A stretch of 64,000 nt of DNA from Microbacterium oryzae (GTDB taxonomy: Bacteria; Actinomycetota; Actinomycetes; Actinomycetales; Microbacteriaceae): assembly GCF_030406385.1 (NCBI RefSeq), contig NZ_JAUEPM010000005.1, positions 62,001 to 126,000 of the forward strand, written 5' to 3'. Position 1 is the stretch's first letter, and each line of letters opens with the position of its first letter. The position numbers were made by a program, and so were the translations under genes. Of this stretch, positions 25,832-34,535 are shown piece after piece. Under the pieces are notes generated by a model. It saw only the letters and a program-made list of their open reading frames with translations, was not told where the DNA came from and made no database searches.

Positions 25832-26353
25832 ATGACTGCGGATCTCGCGCCGAGCGCCTTCGAGCACTCCGGGCAGGCGACCTCCGGGGAGGCGCGCGCC
25901 GCCTCCTCCGAGCAGGCCGAGGCCATTCTGGCCGTCGAAGCCGAGTTCGGCGAGCTGATGACGAAGGTGCGCCGCATCACCAACGAGATGGCCGAGCGCG
26001 TCTCCCCCGGGCTCAACCCCGGCGCCTACAAGGTGTTCACCACCATCGTCCGCGATGGTCCGATCAAGGCGTCGGACATGACCGAGCGGATGGCTCTGGA
26101 CAAGGGGCAGCTGAGCCGCACCCTGCGAGAGCTGCAGGATCTGGGGCTCATCGCCCGCACGCCCGACCCGGGCGACCGGCGCGCGAGCCTGCTCGAGGCG
26201 ACGCCCTTCGGCGTCGAGCGCCTGACGGCTGCGCGCTCGGGCACCCAGACGCTGCTTCACAACAGCCTCCTCGCGTGGGACGTCGACCGCGTCCGTGATC
26301 TCGCCACGCTGCTGCGCGCGCTCACGGATGGCACCGCACCCGACCCGCGCTGA
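25832..26353 (+). CDS. MarR-family transcriptional regulator
   Basis: A 173-residue protein with a winged helix at about 75-145: the recognition region DMTERMALDKGQLSRTLRELQDLGLI followed by the wing TPDPGDRRASLLEAT. The N-terminal 35 residues are a variable polar tail. The ATG at 25832 is chosen because the frame upstream of it is the repeat array; GAGAAT six bases before the ATG suggests a leaderless start. No obvious target gene is adjacent on the same strand; downstream is a terminator and then rplA on the other strand. Confidence 0.86.
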   Translation: MTADLAPSAFEHSGQATSGEARAASSEQAEAILAVEAEFGELMTKVRRITNEMAERVSPGLNPGAYKVFTTIVRDGPIKASDMTERMALDKGQLSRTLRELQDLGLIARTPDPGDRRASLLEATPFGVERLTAARSGTQTLLHNSLLAWDVDRVRDLATLLRALTDGTAPDPR

Positions 26354-26398
26354 CGCGCGCGGGCGCCGCTTCCCCGCACCCACGCCATCCCCCGGATA

Positions 26399-26435
26399 CC
26401 AGGAAGGCCCCGTCCGATGGACGGGGCCTTCCTGG
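26399..26435. terminator. Bidirectional hairpin terminator between MarR gene and rplA
   Basis: A perfect 17-bp stem (26399-26415 with 26419-26435) with a GAT loop lies between the convergent MarR gene and rplA. Confidence 0.88.
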
Positions 26436-26446
26436 TGCAGCGCGTG

Positions 26447-27139
26447 TCAGACGATCGCGTTGACGTCCAGCGGGATGCCGGGACCGAAGGTGGTCGAGAC
26501 GGCGCCCTTCTGGATGTAGCGACCCTTCGAGCTCGACGGCTTGAGGCGCACGATCTCCTCGAGCGCGGCGTCGATGTTCTCGTTGAGCTGCTCGGTCGAG
26601 AACGAGGCCTTGCCGACGACGAAGTGCACGTTGGCGTGCTTGTCGACGCGGAACTCGATCTTGCCGCCCTTGATCTCCTCGACGGCCTTCGCCGTGTTGG
26701 GGGTGACGGTGCCCGTCTTGGGGTTCGGCATCAGACCGCGGGGGCCGAGGACCTTGCCCAGACGACCGACCTGGCCCATGAGCTCCGGCACGGCCACGGC
26801 CGCGTCGAAGTCGGTCCAGCCGGCCGCGACCTTCTCGATGAGCTCGGCGCCACCGACCTCGTCGGCGCCCGCGGCGATGGCGGCCTCAGCCGCAGCGCCG
26901 TTGGCGAACACGATGACCCGGGCGGTCTTGCCGGTGCCGTGGGGCAGGATGACGGTGCCGCGCACCATCTGGTCCGCCTTGCGGGGGTCGACCGAGAGCT
27001 TCAGCGCGACCTCGACGGTCGAGTCGAACTTCTTCGAACCGGTCTCCTTGGCGAGGGCCACGGCCTCAGCAGGAGTGTAGAACTTGCCGGCCTCGATCTT
27101 CTCGACCGCGGCGGCGTATGCCTTGGACTTGGTAGTCAT
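26447..27139 (-). CDS. rplA: 50S ribosomal protein L1
   Basis: A 230-residue L1 stalk protein. Family motifs are [21 protein letters not shown], the glycine-rich [16 protein letters not shown], and [17 protein letters not shown]. It lies 14 bp after rplK in the nusG-linked ribosomal cluster. In many bacteria L1 binds the rplK-rplA mRNA to repress both genes. Confidence 0.98.
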   Translation of the reverse strand: MTTKSKAYAAAVEKIEAGKFYTPAEAVALAKETGSKKFDSTVEVALKLSVDPRKADQMVRGTVILPHGTGKTARVIVFANGAAAEAAIAAGADEVGGAELIEKVAAGWTDFDAAVAVPELMGQVGRLGKVLGPRGLMPNPKTGTVTPNTAKAVEEIKGGKIEFRVDKHANVHFVVGKASFSTEQLNENIDAALEEIVRLKPSSSKGRYIQKGAVSTTFGPGIPLDVNAIV

Positions 27140-27153
27140 ATCCGTTATCCCCC

Positions 27154-27585
27154 TCAGTCCTCGACCGTGATGCCCATGGAGCGGGCGGTGCCGGCGATGA
27201 TCTTCGAGGCGGCCTCGAGGTCGTTCGCGTTCAGGTCGGGCTGCTTCGTCTTGGCGATCTCGACGACCTGGTCCTTGGTGAGCTTCGCGACCTTGACCGT
27301 GTGCGGCGTGGACGAGCCCTTCGCGACGCCAGCTGCCTTCTTGATCAGCTCAGCGGCCGGCGGGGTCTTCAGGATGAACGTGAAGCTGCGGTCCTCGTAG
27401 ACGGTGATCTCCACGGGGATGACGTTGCCGCGCTGCGACTCGGTCGCGGCGTTGTACGCCTTGCAGAACTCCATGATGTTGACGCCGTGCTGACCCAGAG
27501 CGGGTCCGATCGGCGGCGCCGGGTTGGCTGCACCGGCGTTGATCTGAAGCTTGATCAGGCCGGTCACCTTCTTCTTCGGTGCCAT
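27154..27585 (-). CDS. rplK: 50S ribosomal protein L11
   Basis: A 143-residue L11 of the GTPase-associated centre. The N-terminal [20 protein letters not shown] and [11 protein letters not shown] motifs are invariant family features. The C-terminal rRNA-binding domain includes [18 protein letters not shown]. The ATG at 27585 follows GAAAGGAAGAGGAA. It has its own promoter and structured leader. Confidence 0.98.
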   Translation of the reverse strand: MAPKKKVTGLIKLQINAGAANPAPPIGPALGQHGVNIMEFCKAYNAATESQRGNVIPVEITVYEDRSFTFILKTPPAAELIKKAAGVAKGSSTPHTVKVAKLTKDQVVEIAKTKQPDLNANDLEAASKIIAGTARSMGITVED

Positions 27586-27693
27586 TTCCTCTTCCTTTCA
27601 TCGAACGGATGCCGGTTGCATCCGCTCTCCCGCACCTCGGATGGCCCGGGTGCGGTGGGATCCACGTCGCAAGACGCAAACCACACGAGTCTA
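27586..27693 (-). promoter_or_regulatory. rplK-rplA promoter and structured leader
   Basis: A TAGACT -10 box (27693-27688) precedes a leader of about 95 nt. It holds two hairpins, CCGCACC...GGTGCGG (27631-27660 region) and CGGATGC-AACC-GGCATCCG (about 27604-27623). Such a leader could carry an L1 autoregulatory site; this is inferred from the known behaviour of rplK-rplA mRNAs. Confidence 0.5.
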
Positions 27694-27714
27694 CCGCATC
27701 TCCCCCGTGCGGGC

Positions 27715-27754
27715 ACGACGAAGCGGCCGCCCCGATGGGACGGCCGCTCGTCGT
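27715..27754 (-). terminator. Terminator after nusG
   Basis: An imperfect 17-18 bp hairpin (27715-27733 with 27737-27754) has one bulged A and one mismatch. It lies between the nusG stop and the rplK promoter. Confidence 0.65.
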
Positions 27755-27806
27755 TCAGAAGCGCTGCATCGAGTCGCGTCGCGTATGGGTTTCGACTCGC
27801 GTCGCG

Positions 27807-28832
27807 TCAGAGCTTCGTGACCTGGTCGAACGAGAGCTCGACGGGCGTCTCCCGCTCGAAGAGCGACACGAGCACGGTGAGCTTGCCGCTCTCCGGCTTG
27901 ATCTCGCTGATCGATCCGGGGAGGCCGGCGAACGAGCCCTCCTTGATGGTGATCGTCTCGCCGATCTCGAAGTCGACCTCCGCCGCGATGACGCGCGCGG
28001 GGGCCTGCTGGCCCTTCTTCGCGGCGCCCTTGCCGGACGCCTGCGCCTGCGCCTCCTTGAGCTCCGCGAGGGGCTTCAGCATGTTGAAGGCCTCTTCGAA
28101 GCGCAGCGGCGTCGGGTTGTGGGCGTTGCCCACGAAGCCGGTGACGCCCGGGGTGTGGCGCACGACCGACCAGGTGTCCTCGTTCAGCTCCATGCGCACG
28201 AGCACGTAGCCCGGGATGCGCACACGAGTGACCATCTTGCGCTGGCCGTTCTTGATCTCGACGACGTCCTCCATGGGGACCTCGACCTGGTAGATGTCGT
28301 CCTCGACCTCGAGCGTCGACTTGCGCTGCTCGATGTTGGCCTTCACCTTGCGCTCGAACCCGGCGTAGGAGTGGATGACGTACCACTTGCCCTCGAGCGA
28401 GCGGAGCTCGCGACGGAACGCCTCGTACGGGTCGTCGTCGTCGCCCTCTTCGTCGTCGCCCTCGCCCTCGGTGCCGTCGCCGAGCTCCGGGCCGTCGTAG
28501 GGAGCGACCTCGTCGGCGGCCGCAGCCTCGGCCTCGTCGGCCTCCTCCTCGGCGGCGTCCGTGAGGACCTCTGCCGCGGCCTCGACCTCGGCGGTCTCGT
28601 CGAGGTTCAGGGCGTCGTTGACGACAGCGTCGGCCTCCGGGTCGTCGATGTCGGGGGCGATGTCCTCGTTCGAGCCCTCGTCCTCGCCATCGATGTGCAT
28701 GGCGGCGTGCTCGGCGGAAGCGCTCGCGCGCTCCTCGGCGGTGAGGACGCTGCCCTCCTGGGCCTCGTCCTCTTCGCTCGACTGCTCAGCAGCCGTCGCG
28801 AGGTCGACGTCGTCGGCGTACTTCTCAGACAC
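27807..28832 (-). CDS. nusG: Transcription termination/antitermination factor NusG with long acidic N-terminal extension
   Basis: A 341-residue protein starting at GTG 28832 (GGAAG upstream). The NGN domain begins near residue 155 (GKWYVIHSYAGFERKVKANI) and contains GYVLVRMELNEDTWSVVRHTPGVTGFVG. The KOW domain is at the C-terminus (GETITIKEGSFAGLPGSI). NusG binds RNA polymerase and couples to ribosomal protein S10 or Rho. The first 150 residues are Glu/Asp/Ala-rich and of low complexity; actinobacterial NusG proteins commonly carry such extensions, but this one is long. It lies 98 bp downstream of secE. Confidence 0.97.
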   Translation of the reverse strand: MSEKYADDVDLATAAEQSSEEDEAQEGSVLTAEERASASAEHAAMHIDGEDEGSNEDIAPDIDDPEADAVVNDALNLDETAEVEAAAEVLTDAAEEEADEAEAAAADEVAPYDGPELGDGTEGEGDDEEGDDDDPYEAFRRELRSLEGKWYVIHSYAGFERKVKANIEQRKSTLEVEDDIYQVEVPMEDVVEIKNGQRKMVTRVRIPGYVLVRMELNEDTWSVVRHTPGVTGFVGNAHNPTPLRFEEAFNMLKPLAELKEAQAQASGKGAAKKGQQAPARVIAAEVDFEIGETITIKEGSFAGLPGSISEIKPESGKLTVLVSLFERETPVELSFDQVTKL

Positions 28833-28930
28833 GTGGTTTCTCTTCCGTTCCGGACGCCGGGAGGCGTCGCGCAGACTTGCTCTCCCCATTGTGACGCGGA
28901 GAGGGCGCGGCCGTCATCCGACCGGCTGGA

Positions 28931-29194
28931 TCAGCTCGGAACGCCGAACACCACCGTCGTGACCCACGAGAACAGGTAGTCCAGCCCGTAGACCAGGGCC
29001 ATCATGACCACCACGAACCCCAGGACCACGGAGGTGAACTTCAGCAGCTCCTTGCGCGTGGGCGTGACGACCTTGCGGAGCTCGGCGATCACCTGGCGGA
29101 CGAAGAGGGCGATCCGGGCGAAGAACCCCGCCTTCTTGCCGTCAGCCGCGCCATTCGCCGCGACGATCTCGCCGCCGGAAGCGTCGTGGGCCAT
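28931..29194 (-). CDS. secE: Preprotein translocase subunit SecE
   Basis: An 87-residue membrane protein. A cytoplasmic amphipathic segment (FFARIALFVRQVIAELRKVVTPTRKELLKF, read in part) precedes one membrane helix (about 52-75). The V-TPTRKEL motif before the helix is the SecE signature. It stabilises the SecYEG channel. The ATG at 29194 has GAAAGG upstream. Gene order tRNA-Trp, secE, nusG, rplK, rplA is conserved in actinobacteria. Confidence 0.96.
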   Translation of the reverse strand: MAHDASGGEIVAANGAADGKKAGFFARIALFVRQVIAELRKVVTPTRKELLKFTSVVLGFVVVMMALVYGLDYLFSWVTTVVFGVPS

Positions 29195-29229
29195 GGGTTA
29201 CCTTTCGTGAGCCAGCTGTCGCTGACGCG

Positions 29230-29302
<73 letters not shown>

Positions 29303-29396
29303 AGAGGTCTCCCGACCTCGGCAACACCCCTCCGACCATCCGCCCTGCACGAGGCACAGCGGAAAAATGCAGACGAGCACTGCGCTCTCCAGCATA
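29303..29396 (-). promoter_or_regulatory. Promoter and 5' precursor of tRNA-Trp/secE/nusG
   Basis: A TATGCT -10 box (29396-29391) on the minus strand lies upstream of the tRNA. Just before the mature 5' end is a 6-bp hairpin GAGGTC-GGGA-GACCTC, probably part of the RNase P precursor. This and the tRNA account for the 306-bp gap between secE and the DUF808 gene, together with a TAGTGT -10 (29465-29470) for the latter on the plus strand. Confidence 0.5.
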
Positions 29397-29500
29397 GGGC
29401 ATGCCGCTCGGCACCGCGAACCGAGGCGTGTCGACGGCGACGGCGGATGGCCGCATCGGCCCGGTAGTGTTGCCACCCCACACCCTCCAGGAGGCACCTC

Positions 29501-30418
29501 ATGTCCGTCGGTCTGCTCGCCGTCGTCGACGACATCCTCAGCGCGGCCCTGAAGGCCTCCTCGAAGGCGGCCGGCGTCGTCATCGACGACGCCGCCGTGA
29601 CCCCGCAGTACGTGCAGGGCATCACGCCCGCGCGCGAGCTGCCGGTCGTCGCGAAGATCGCGCTCGGGTCGATCGCGAACAAGTTCATCGTGATCATCCC
29701 GGTCGCGCTGCTGCTGACGGCTTTCGCGCCGTGGGCGCTGCCGTACCTCCTCATCGCAGGCGGGGCCTTCCTCTGCTTCGAGGGTGCGGAGAAGGTGCTG
29801 GAGTGGTTCGGCATCGAACACGGCCACGCTGACGAGGACGCTCGCGACGAGAAGCGCCTGGTGCTCGGGGCCATCCGCACCGATCTCATCCTGTCGGCGG
29901 AGATCATGCTCATCTCGCTGTCGAACCTCGACCCCGACATGGGCATCTGGCTGACGCTGGGGACGCTCGCGGTGATCGCGCTCATCATGACCGGCGTCGT
30001 CTACGGGGTGGTCGCTCTCCTCGTGAAGATCGACGATGTCGGCCTGCGGATGGCCACGAGCGGCAACGCGCGCGTGCGCGGCACCGGCTCCGGCATCGTC
30101 CGCGCCATGCCCGCCGTCTTCCGCGTGATCAGCGTCATCGGCACCGTCGCGATGCTCTGGGTCGGCGGGCACCTCGTGCTGGCGAACCTCGCCGAGGTCG
30201 GCCTGCACGCCCCCCTGGACGTGCTGCACGGGATCGAGCACGTCCTGGAGCCCCTCGGCACGGTCGTCGTCTGGTTCGGCGACACGCTCGCATCGGCGAT
30301 CGCCGGGCTCGCGGTCGGGCTCGTGATCGTCGGCGTGGTCCTCCTCATCGGCCGGATCATGGGGCGCCGCCCGAGCTTCACGGAAGGCGGCGAGTCGCCC
30401 GCTCACGTGCACGGCTGA
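29501..30418 (+). CDS. DUF808 (YedI-like) integral membrane protein
   Basis: A 305-residue protein with about seven hydrophobic helices. The opening [20 protein letters not shown] and the following [10 protein letters not shown] are DUF808 hallmarks, as is [16 protein letters not shown]. The E. coli homologue is YedI. A clear AGGAGG lies eight bases before the ATG. Function is unknown; it is probably an inner-membrane protein. No operon partner is evident. Confidence 0.9.
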   Translation: MSVGLLAVVDDILSAALKASSKAAGVVIDDAAVTPQYVQGITPARELPVVAKIALGSIANKFIVIIPVALLLTAFAPWALPYLLIAGGAFLCFEGAEKVLEWFGIEHGHADEDARDEKRLVLGAIRTDLILSAEIMLISLSNLDPDMGIWLTLGTLAVIALIMTGVVYGVVALLVKIDDVGLRMATSGNARVRGTGSGIVRAMPAVFRVISVIGTVAMLWVGGHLVLANLAEVGLHAPLDVLHGIEHVLEPLGTVVVWFGDTLASAIAGLAVGLVIVGVVLLIGRIMGRRPSFTEGGESPAHVHG

Positions 30419-30492
30419 CCGCGGCCGCTCGCAGAATCACGGTCGGTGACGTCGCCGTGGTCGCGCCGTGGCGCTCCCACTACGCTGAGAGC

Positions 30493-31692
30493 GTGACCGA
30501 CCGCGCCCCGCTCTCTCGCAAGCTCTCCGCCATCGCCGAATCCGCGACCCTCAAGGTCGACGCCAAGGCGAAGTCCCTCAAGGCGGAGGGGAAGCCCGTC
30601 ATCTCCTACGCCGCCGGCGAGCCGGACTTCTCGACCCCGCAGTTCGTCGTCGACGCGGCCGCAGCCGCGCTGACCGACCCGGCGAACTTCCGCTACACCC
30701 CGGCAGCGGGTCTCCTCCCGTTGCGCGAGGCGATCGCCGCGAAGACGCTGCGCGATTCCGGCCTCGAGGCGTCCCCCGCTCAGATCGTCGTCACCAACGG
30801 CGGCAAGCAGGCCGTCTACCAGGCGTTCCAGGCGGTGGTGAACCCCGGCGACGAGGTGCTCCTGCCCGCTCCGTACTGGACGACGTACCCCGAGGCCATC
30901 CGCCTGGCCGACGGCGTGCCGGTGGAGGTCTTCGCCGGCGCCGATCAGGAGTACAAGGTCACCGTCGAGCAGCTCGAGGCCGCCCGTACCGAGCGCACCA
31001 CCGTGCTCGTCTTCGTGTCGCCGTCGAACCCGACCGGCGCGGTCTACACGCTCGAGGAGACCGAGGCCATCGGCCAGTGGGCGCTCGAGCACGGCATCTG
31101 GGTGATCACCGACGAGATCTACCAGAACCTCGTCTACGAGGGCGCCCGCGCGGTCTCGATCGTCGAGGCCGTCCCGGAGCTCGCGAACCAGACGCTCCTC
31201 CTCAACGGCGTCGCCAAGACGTACGCCATGACCGGCTGGCGCGTGGGCTGGATGGTCGGGCCCGCCGACGCGATCAAGCTCGCCGCGAACCTGCAGTCGC
31301 ACCTGACGAGCAATGTCAACAACATCGCGCAGCGCGCGGCGATCGCGGCGCTCAGCGGCCCGCAGACCGAGGTGGAGGAGTTCCGCACCGCGTTCGACCG
31401 TCGTCGCCGCCTCATCGTCTCGGAGCTGTCGAAGATCGAGGGGGTGACGGTGCCGAACCCGCTCGGCGCGTTCTACGCCTACCCGGATGTCCGGGGTCTC
31501 CTCGGCCGGGAATGGCGCGGTCGCCGCGTCGAGACGTCGCTCGAGCTCGCCGACCTCATCCTCGACGAGGTCGAGGTCGCCGTCGTCCCGGGCGAGGCCT
31601 TCGGCCCGAGCGGCTACCTGCGGCTCTCGTACGCGCTCGGCGACGACCAGCTGCTCGAGGGCATCCAGCGCATGCAGGAGCTCTTCGCCTGA
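30493..31692 (+). CDS. aspC: Class I/II pyridoxal-phosphate aminotransferase, probable aspartate aminotransferase
   Basis: A 399-residue aminotransferase. The PLP lysine sits in [16 protein letters not shown] (about residue 240). [12 protein letters not shown] and [12 protein letters not shown] are also typical of the aspartate/prephenate aminotransferase Ib group, whose N-terminus has the same layout. The start is GTG 30493, with TACGCT six bases upstream (leaderless); the frame extends to 30457 but those codons precede the transcript start. It ends before a strong hairpin. Confidence 0.9.
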   Translation: MTDRAPLSRKLSAIAESATLKVDAKAKSLKAEGKPVISYAAGEPDFSTPQFVVDAAAAALTDPANFRYTPAAGLLPLREAIAAKTLRDSGLEASPAQIVVTNGGKQAVYQAFQAVVNPGDEVLLPAPYWTTYPEAIRLADGVPVEVFAGADQEYKVTVEQLEAARTERTTVLVFVSPSNPTGAVYTLEETEAIGQWALEHGIWVITDEIYQNLVYEGARAVSIVEAVPELANQTLLLNGVAKTYAMTGWRVGWMVGPADAIKLAANLQSHLTSNVNNIAQRAAIAALSGPQTEVEEFRTAFDRRRRLIVSELSKIEGVTVPNPLGAFYAYPDVRGLLGREWRGRRVETSLELADLILDEVEVAVVPGEAFGPSGYLRLSYALGDDQLLEGIQRMQELFA

Positions 31693-31701
31693 GTCCGGAT
31701 G

Positions 31702-31743
31702 CGCGACAGGGGCCGCCGTCCGAGGACCGCGGCCCCTGTCGCG
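31702..31743. terminator. Bidirectional hairpin terminator between aspC and murB
   Basis: A perfect 15-bp stem (31702-31716 with 31729-31743) and a 12-base loop lie between the convergent genes. Confidence 0.85.
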
Positions 31744-31749
31744 TCTTCG

Positions 31750-32886
31750 CTAGAGCTCGACGCCGACGAGCACGGGCTCCGGCTGCAGCACGATGCCGAA
31801 CTCCGCCGCGACGCGGCTCTGGATGAAGCGCGCGAGCTCCCCCACCTCGCCGCCCGTGGCTCCGCCGCGGTTGGTCAGGGCGAGCGCGTGCTTGGTGGAG
31901 ACGCCGGCGCGCGAGCGCGGCAGGCGGAAGCCCTTCTCGATGCCGGCGTGCTCGATGAGCCACGCGGCCGGCACCTTCACGTCGGCACGTGACGACTCGA
32001 TGGGCGGCAGCGCGCCATCGTAGGCGGCGAGCGGGATGACGACGACCGGGTCGAGGTCGGGCTCGACCGGCCACCGCGGGCACTCGGGCGGCAGCGTGCG
32101 GGCGACGGCCTCCGGGAGGATCGGGTTCTGGAAGAACGACCCCGCGCTGTGCGTGTCGGGGTCGGGACCCTCGAGCACCATGCCCTTGGCAGCGCGGATG
32201 GCCAGCACGTGCTCGCGGATCCACGAGAGCGACACCTCGGCGCCGTCCGCGACGCCGAGGGCGCCGCGCAGCCGCGCGTCGTGAAGCGGCCGCGGACCGG
32301 TGCCGACGCTCTCGAGCTCGAGGGTCAGCGAGAGGATGACCGCCTCGCGCTCGGGCGCCGAGTCGTAGTGGCGCTTCAGCACGGATGTCCGCGGGCCGAG
32401 TCCGAGGTCCGCGGCGGGGACGGTCGAGACCTCGCCGGTCGCCTCGTCGATGAGTTCGACCTCGACGAGCGTCTGCACGATCTCCTGGCCGTACGCGCCG
32501 ACGTTCTGAATGGGCGCGGCGCCGGTCGTGCCGGGGATCCCCGACATCGCCTCGATGCCGGCGAGCCCGTGGGCGACGGCGTACGCGACGAGCTCGTCCC
32601 AGTTCTGCCCCGCCTCGACGCGCAGCCGCACGAAGCCATCGCGAGCCCCGTCGACGACCTGGAAACCGCTGGTCAGGATGCGGATCACGGTGCCGGGGAA
32701 CGGCTCGTCACCGACGAGCAGATTGGATCCGCCGCCCAGCACCATCCACTCGTCGTCGTCGCTCCAGACGTCCCGAAGCGCGGAGACGAGCTCCTCTCGG
32801 GTGCGGGCCTCCACCATCCGCTCGGGTGCGGCGCCGACCCGCAGCGTCGTGAGCTGCGAGAACGGGATCGGAGAGACCTCGCTCAT
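31750..32886 (-). CDS. murB: UDP-N-acetylmuramate dehydrogenase
   Basis: A 378-residue FAD enzyme reducing UDP-GlcNAc-enolpyruvate to UDP-MurNAc for peptidoglycan synthesis. Motifs include LGGGSNLLVGDE (FAD site, about 58-69), SGIPGTTGAAPIQNVGAYGQE (about 125-145, read in part), and the proton-donor Ser in DTHSAGSFFQNP. Its ATG overlaps the hadB stop (ATGA), so hadA-hadB-murB is one coupled operon. Length fits the longer type I MurB. Confidence 0.96.
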   Translation of the reverse strand: MSEVSPIPFSQLTTLRVGAAPERMVEARTREELVSALRDVWSDDDEWMVLGGGSNLLVGDEPFPGTVIRILTSGFQVVDGARDGFVRLRVEAGQNWDELVAYAVAHGLAGIEAMSGIPGTTGAAPIQNVGAYGQEIVQTLVEVELIDEATGEVSTVPAADLGLGPRTSVLKRHYDSAPEREAVILSLTLELESVGTGPRPLHDARLRGALGVADGAEVSLSWIREHVLAIRAAKGMVLEGPDPDTHSAGSFFQNPILPEAVARTLPPECPRWPVEPDLDPVVVIPLAAYDGALPPIESSRADVKVPAAWLIEHAGIEKGFRLPRSRAGVSTKHALALTNRGGATGGEVGELARFIQSRVAAEFGIVLQPEPVLVGVEL

Positions 32887-33287
32887 GCGACCCGCACGCG
32901 CACCTGCGCCTTGCCGAGCACCGTGGTGTCGGCATGCGTGACGGTGAGGTCGATGCGGGCGACGTCGTCGGTCAGCTGGCCGACCTTGGCGACCACGGAG
33001 ACGTCGGCGCCCGTCTCGGCATCGACGACCACGGGGCGCGTGAAGCGGACGCCGTACTCGAGGATGCGGCCCGAGTCGCCGAGCCACTCGGCGATCGTGC
33101 CGACGGCGAGCCCCATGGTGAGCATCCCGTGCGCGAGGACGCCGGGGAGCCCGACCGAGACCGCCACATCGTCGCGGTAGTGGATGGGGTTGAAGTCGCC
33201 GGATGCCCCGGCGTACCGCACGAGGGACTCGCGCGTGAGGTGCACGCTGCGCTCGGCGACGACGTCGCCCACGGTCAGGTCAGACAT
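32883..33287 (-). CDS. hadB: MaoC-type dehydratase, HadB-like
   Basis: A 134-residue hot-dog-fold hydratase. The catalytic Asp/His pair lies in ASGDFNPIHYRD (about 28-39). The family follow-up LPGVLAHGMLTMG is present. In mycobacteria HadB is the catalytic subunit of the (3R)-hydroxyacyl-ACP dehydratase with HadA or HadC. It overlaps hadA by eight bases and murB by four. The in vivo substrate in a mycolate-free genus is not known. Confidence 0.9.
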   Translation of the reverse strand: MSDLTVGDVVAERSVHLTRESLVRYAGASGDFNPIHYRDDVAVSVGLPGVLAHGMLTMGLAVGTIAEWLGDSGRILEYGVRFTRPVVVDAETGADVSVVAKVGQLTDDVARIDLTVTHADTTVLGKAQVRVRVA

Positions 33288-33738
33288 TCGCGGTGTCCTC
33301 TCCCCCGACGAGCAGCACGGATGTGGCGGTCACGACGTGGGCTCCGGTGCTGTCGATGATCTCGGCGTCGCTCGTGATCATGGCGTTCGCGCCGACCGAG
33401 CGGATGCCCGTGACGGTGAGGCGGGCGGTGAGCTCGTCGCCCGCGACGATCGGGCGGGTGTAGCGGAACCGCTGCTCGGCGTGGATGGTGCGCTCGAGCG
33501 CGATGCCGCTGTCGGGCTCGCCGAGCAGCTGCTGCAGGGTGTGATCCTGGACGACCATCGCGAAGGTCGGCGGCGCCACCACGTCGGCGTAGCCGAGGGC
33601 GCGCGCGGCCTCGGGGTCGGTGTGCTGCGGCGCGTCGGCGAAGACGGCGCGCGCGAACTCGCGCACCTTCTCGCGACCCACCAGGTACGGGGGTGTCGGC
33701 GGGAACTCGCGGCCGACCAATTCGGGGTTCACAGGCAC
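33280..33738 (-). CDS. hadA: MaoC N-terminal-type dehydratase subunit, HadA-like
   Basis: A 152-residue hot-dog protein of the PF13452 type, partner of HadB. MPVNPELVGREFPPTPPYLVGREKVREFARAV is a characteristic HadA-like start (quoted discontinuously: GREFPPTPPYLVGREKVR). It lacks the catalytic Asp-x-x-x-x-His motif, so it is expected to position the acyl chain. The GTG start has TAGGAT six bases upstream, marking a leaderless operon hadA-hadB-murB. Confidence 0.88.
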   Translation of the reverse strand: MPVNPELVGREFPPTPPYLVGREKVREFARAVFADAPQHTDPEAARALGYADVVAPPTFAMVVQDHTLQQLLGEPDSGIALERTIHAEQRFRYTRPIVAGDELTARLTVTGIRSVGANAMITSDAEIIDSTGAHVVTATSVLLVGGEDTANV

Positions 33739-33796
33739 CGGGCCATCCTAACGACGGCGGCCTGGACGCCGTCGGCGCGAAGTTAGACTGGCGCGC

Positions 33797-33871
33797 ATGT
33801 CCCTTCCGGCGAGCCCGCGTCGCGGGCGTGAGGAGGTCGCCGACGCCACCCGCGTCGGCGGCAGAGGCTGA
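33797..33871 (+). CDS. Short leaderless upstream ORF (24 codons) before the FusB-like gene
   Basis: ATG at 33797, stop TGA 33869-33871; the peptide begins MSLPASPRRGREEV. A TAGACT -10 box (33784-33789) ends seven bases before the ATG, so any transcript for the downstream gene would start with this ORF. A 136-nt GC-rich gap with hairpin GCTCGC-N5-GCGAGC follows. This may be a regulatory leader peptide. It is too short for homology, so it is tentative. Confidence 0.4.
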   Translation: MSLPASPRRGREEVADATRVGGRG

Positions 33872-34007
33872 GCGCGCTCGCCCCTCGCGAGCACCCTGTC
33901 CGGCGCCCGGCGCGCCCTCTTCTCCTGCGTCTCCGACGCCTCCTCCGCGACCGCCCTCGCGGCCGCTTCCGCCTGCCGGCGCAGCCCCGGCCATCCGAAC
34001 GGACATC

Positions 34008-34493
34008 ATGACCCCGATCACCGAGCGCGACATCCGCGCCGCCTTCGTCAACGCCTCCCGCAAGGAGGTCGCCGACCTCACCCTGCCCGTCGACTTCGCC
34101 GAGCGCGACTTCGACCGCCTCGACTACCTCGGCTGGGCCGACCCCAAGCTGCCGCGCCGCGCGTACGTCGTGGTCGAGCTCGCCGACTCGCCGGTGGCGG
34201 TCCTCCTGCGCCAGGCCGAGCCGCGCGTCGGTGCTCGAGCCATGTGCTCGTGGTGCGACGACGTGACGCTCGCCAACGACGTGCAGTTCTTCTCCGCGCG
34301 CAAGGCCGGGCCGGCCGGCCGCAAGGGCGACACCATCGGCACCCTCGTGTGCGCTAATTTCGCCTGCTCGGCGGCCGTGCGGAAGCTCCCGCCGCTCGCC
34401 TACGAGGGCTTCGACCGCGAAGCCGCGCGCGACGAGCGCATCCGCCGGCTCGGCGAGCACGTGCGCGCGTTCGTCCGCGAGCTGGGCGCGTGA
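34008..34493 (+). CDS. FBP-domain protein, FusB/EF-G-binding-like with treble-clef zinc finger
   Basis: A 161-residue protein of the FBP/FBP_C type found in staphylococcal FusB and FusC, which bind elongation factor G and free it from fusidic-acid-stalled ribosomes. The C-terminal zinc finger is clear: ARAMCSWCDDV (about 76-86) and CANFACSAAV (about 111-120) give four Cys ligands. The ATG at 34008 gives a family-sized protein with a weak GGA site. The frame is open further upstream as a Pro/Ala-rich stretch that could be read from a GTG near 33826. Whether it protects EF-G in this host is inferred. Confidence 0.83.
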   Translation: MTPITERDIRAAFVNASRKEVADLTLPVDFAERDFDRLDYLGWADPKLPRRAYVVVELADSPVAVLLRQAEPRVGARAMCSWCDDVTLANDVQFFSARKAGPAGRKGDTIGTLVCANFACSAAVRKLPPLAYEGFDREAARDERIRRLGEHVRAFVRELGA

Positions 34494-34499
34494 GCTGAC

Positions 34500-34527
34500 G
34501 CGGCGGGGCGCCCCGACGCCCCGCCGC
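34500..34527. terminator. Hairpin terminator between FusB-like gene and TauE gene
   Basis: A perfect 11-bp stem GCGGCGGGGCG (34500-34510 with 34517-34527) lies between convergent genes. Confidence 0.8.
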
Positions 34528-34535
34528 GCCTGCCC

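Noticed and set aside
33693-34007. Long Pro/Ala-rich N-terminal extension of the FusB-like protein
   Set aside because: The likely promoter lies inside it (33784-33789) and the family length is reached from ATG 34008; kept only as an alternative from a GTG near 33826.
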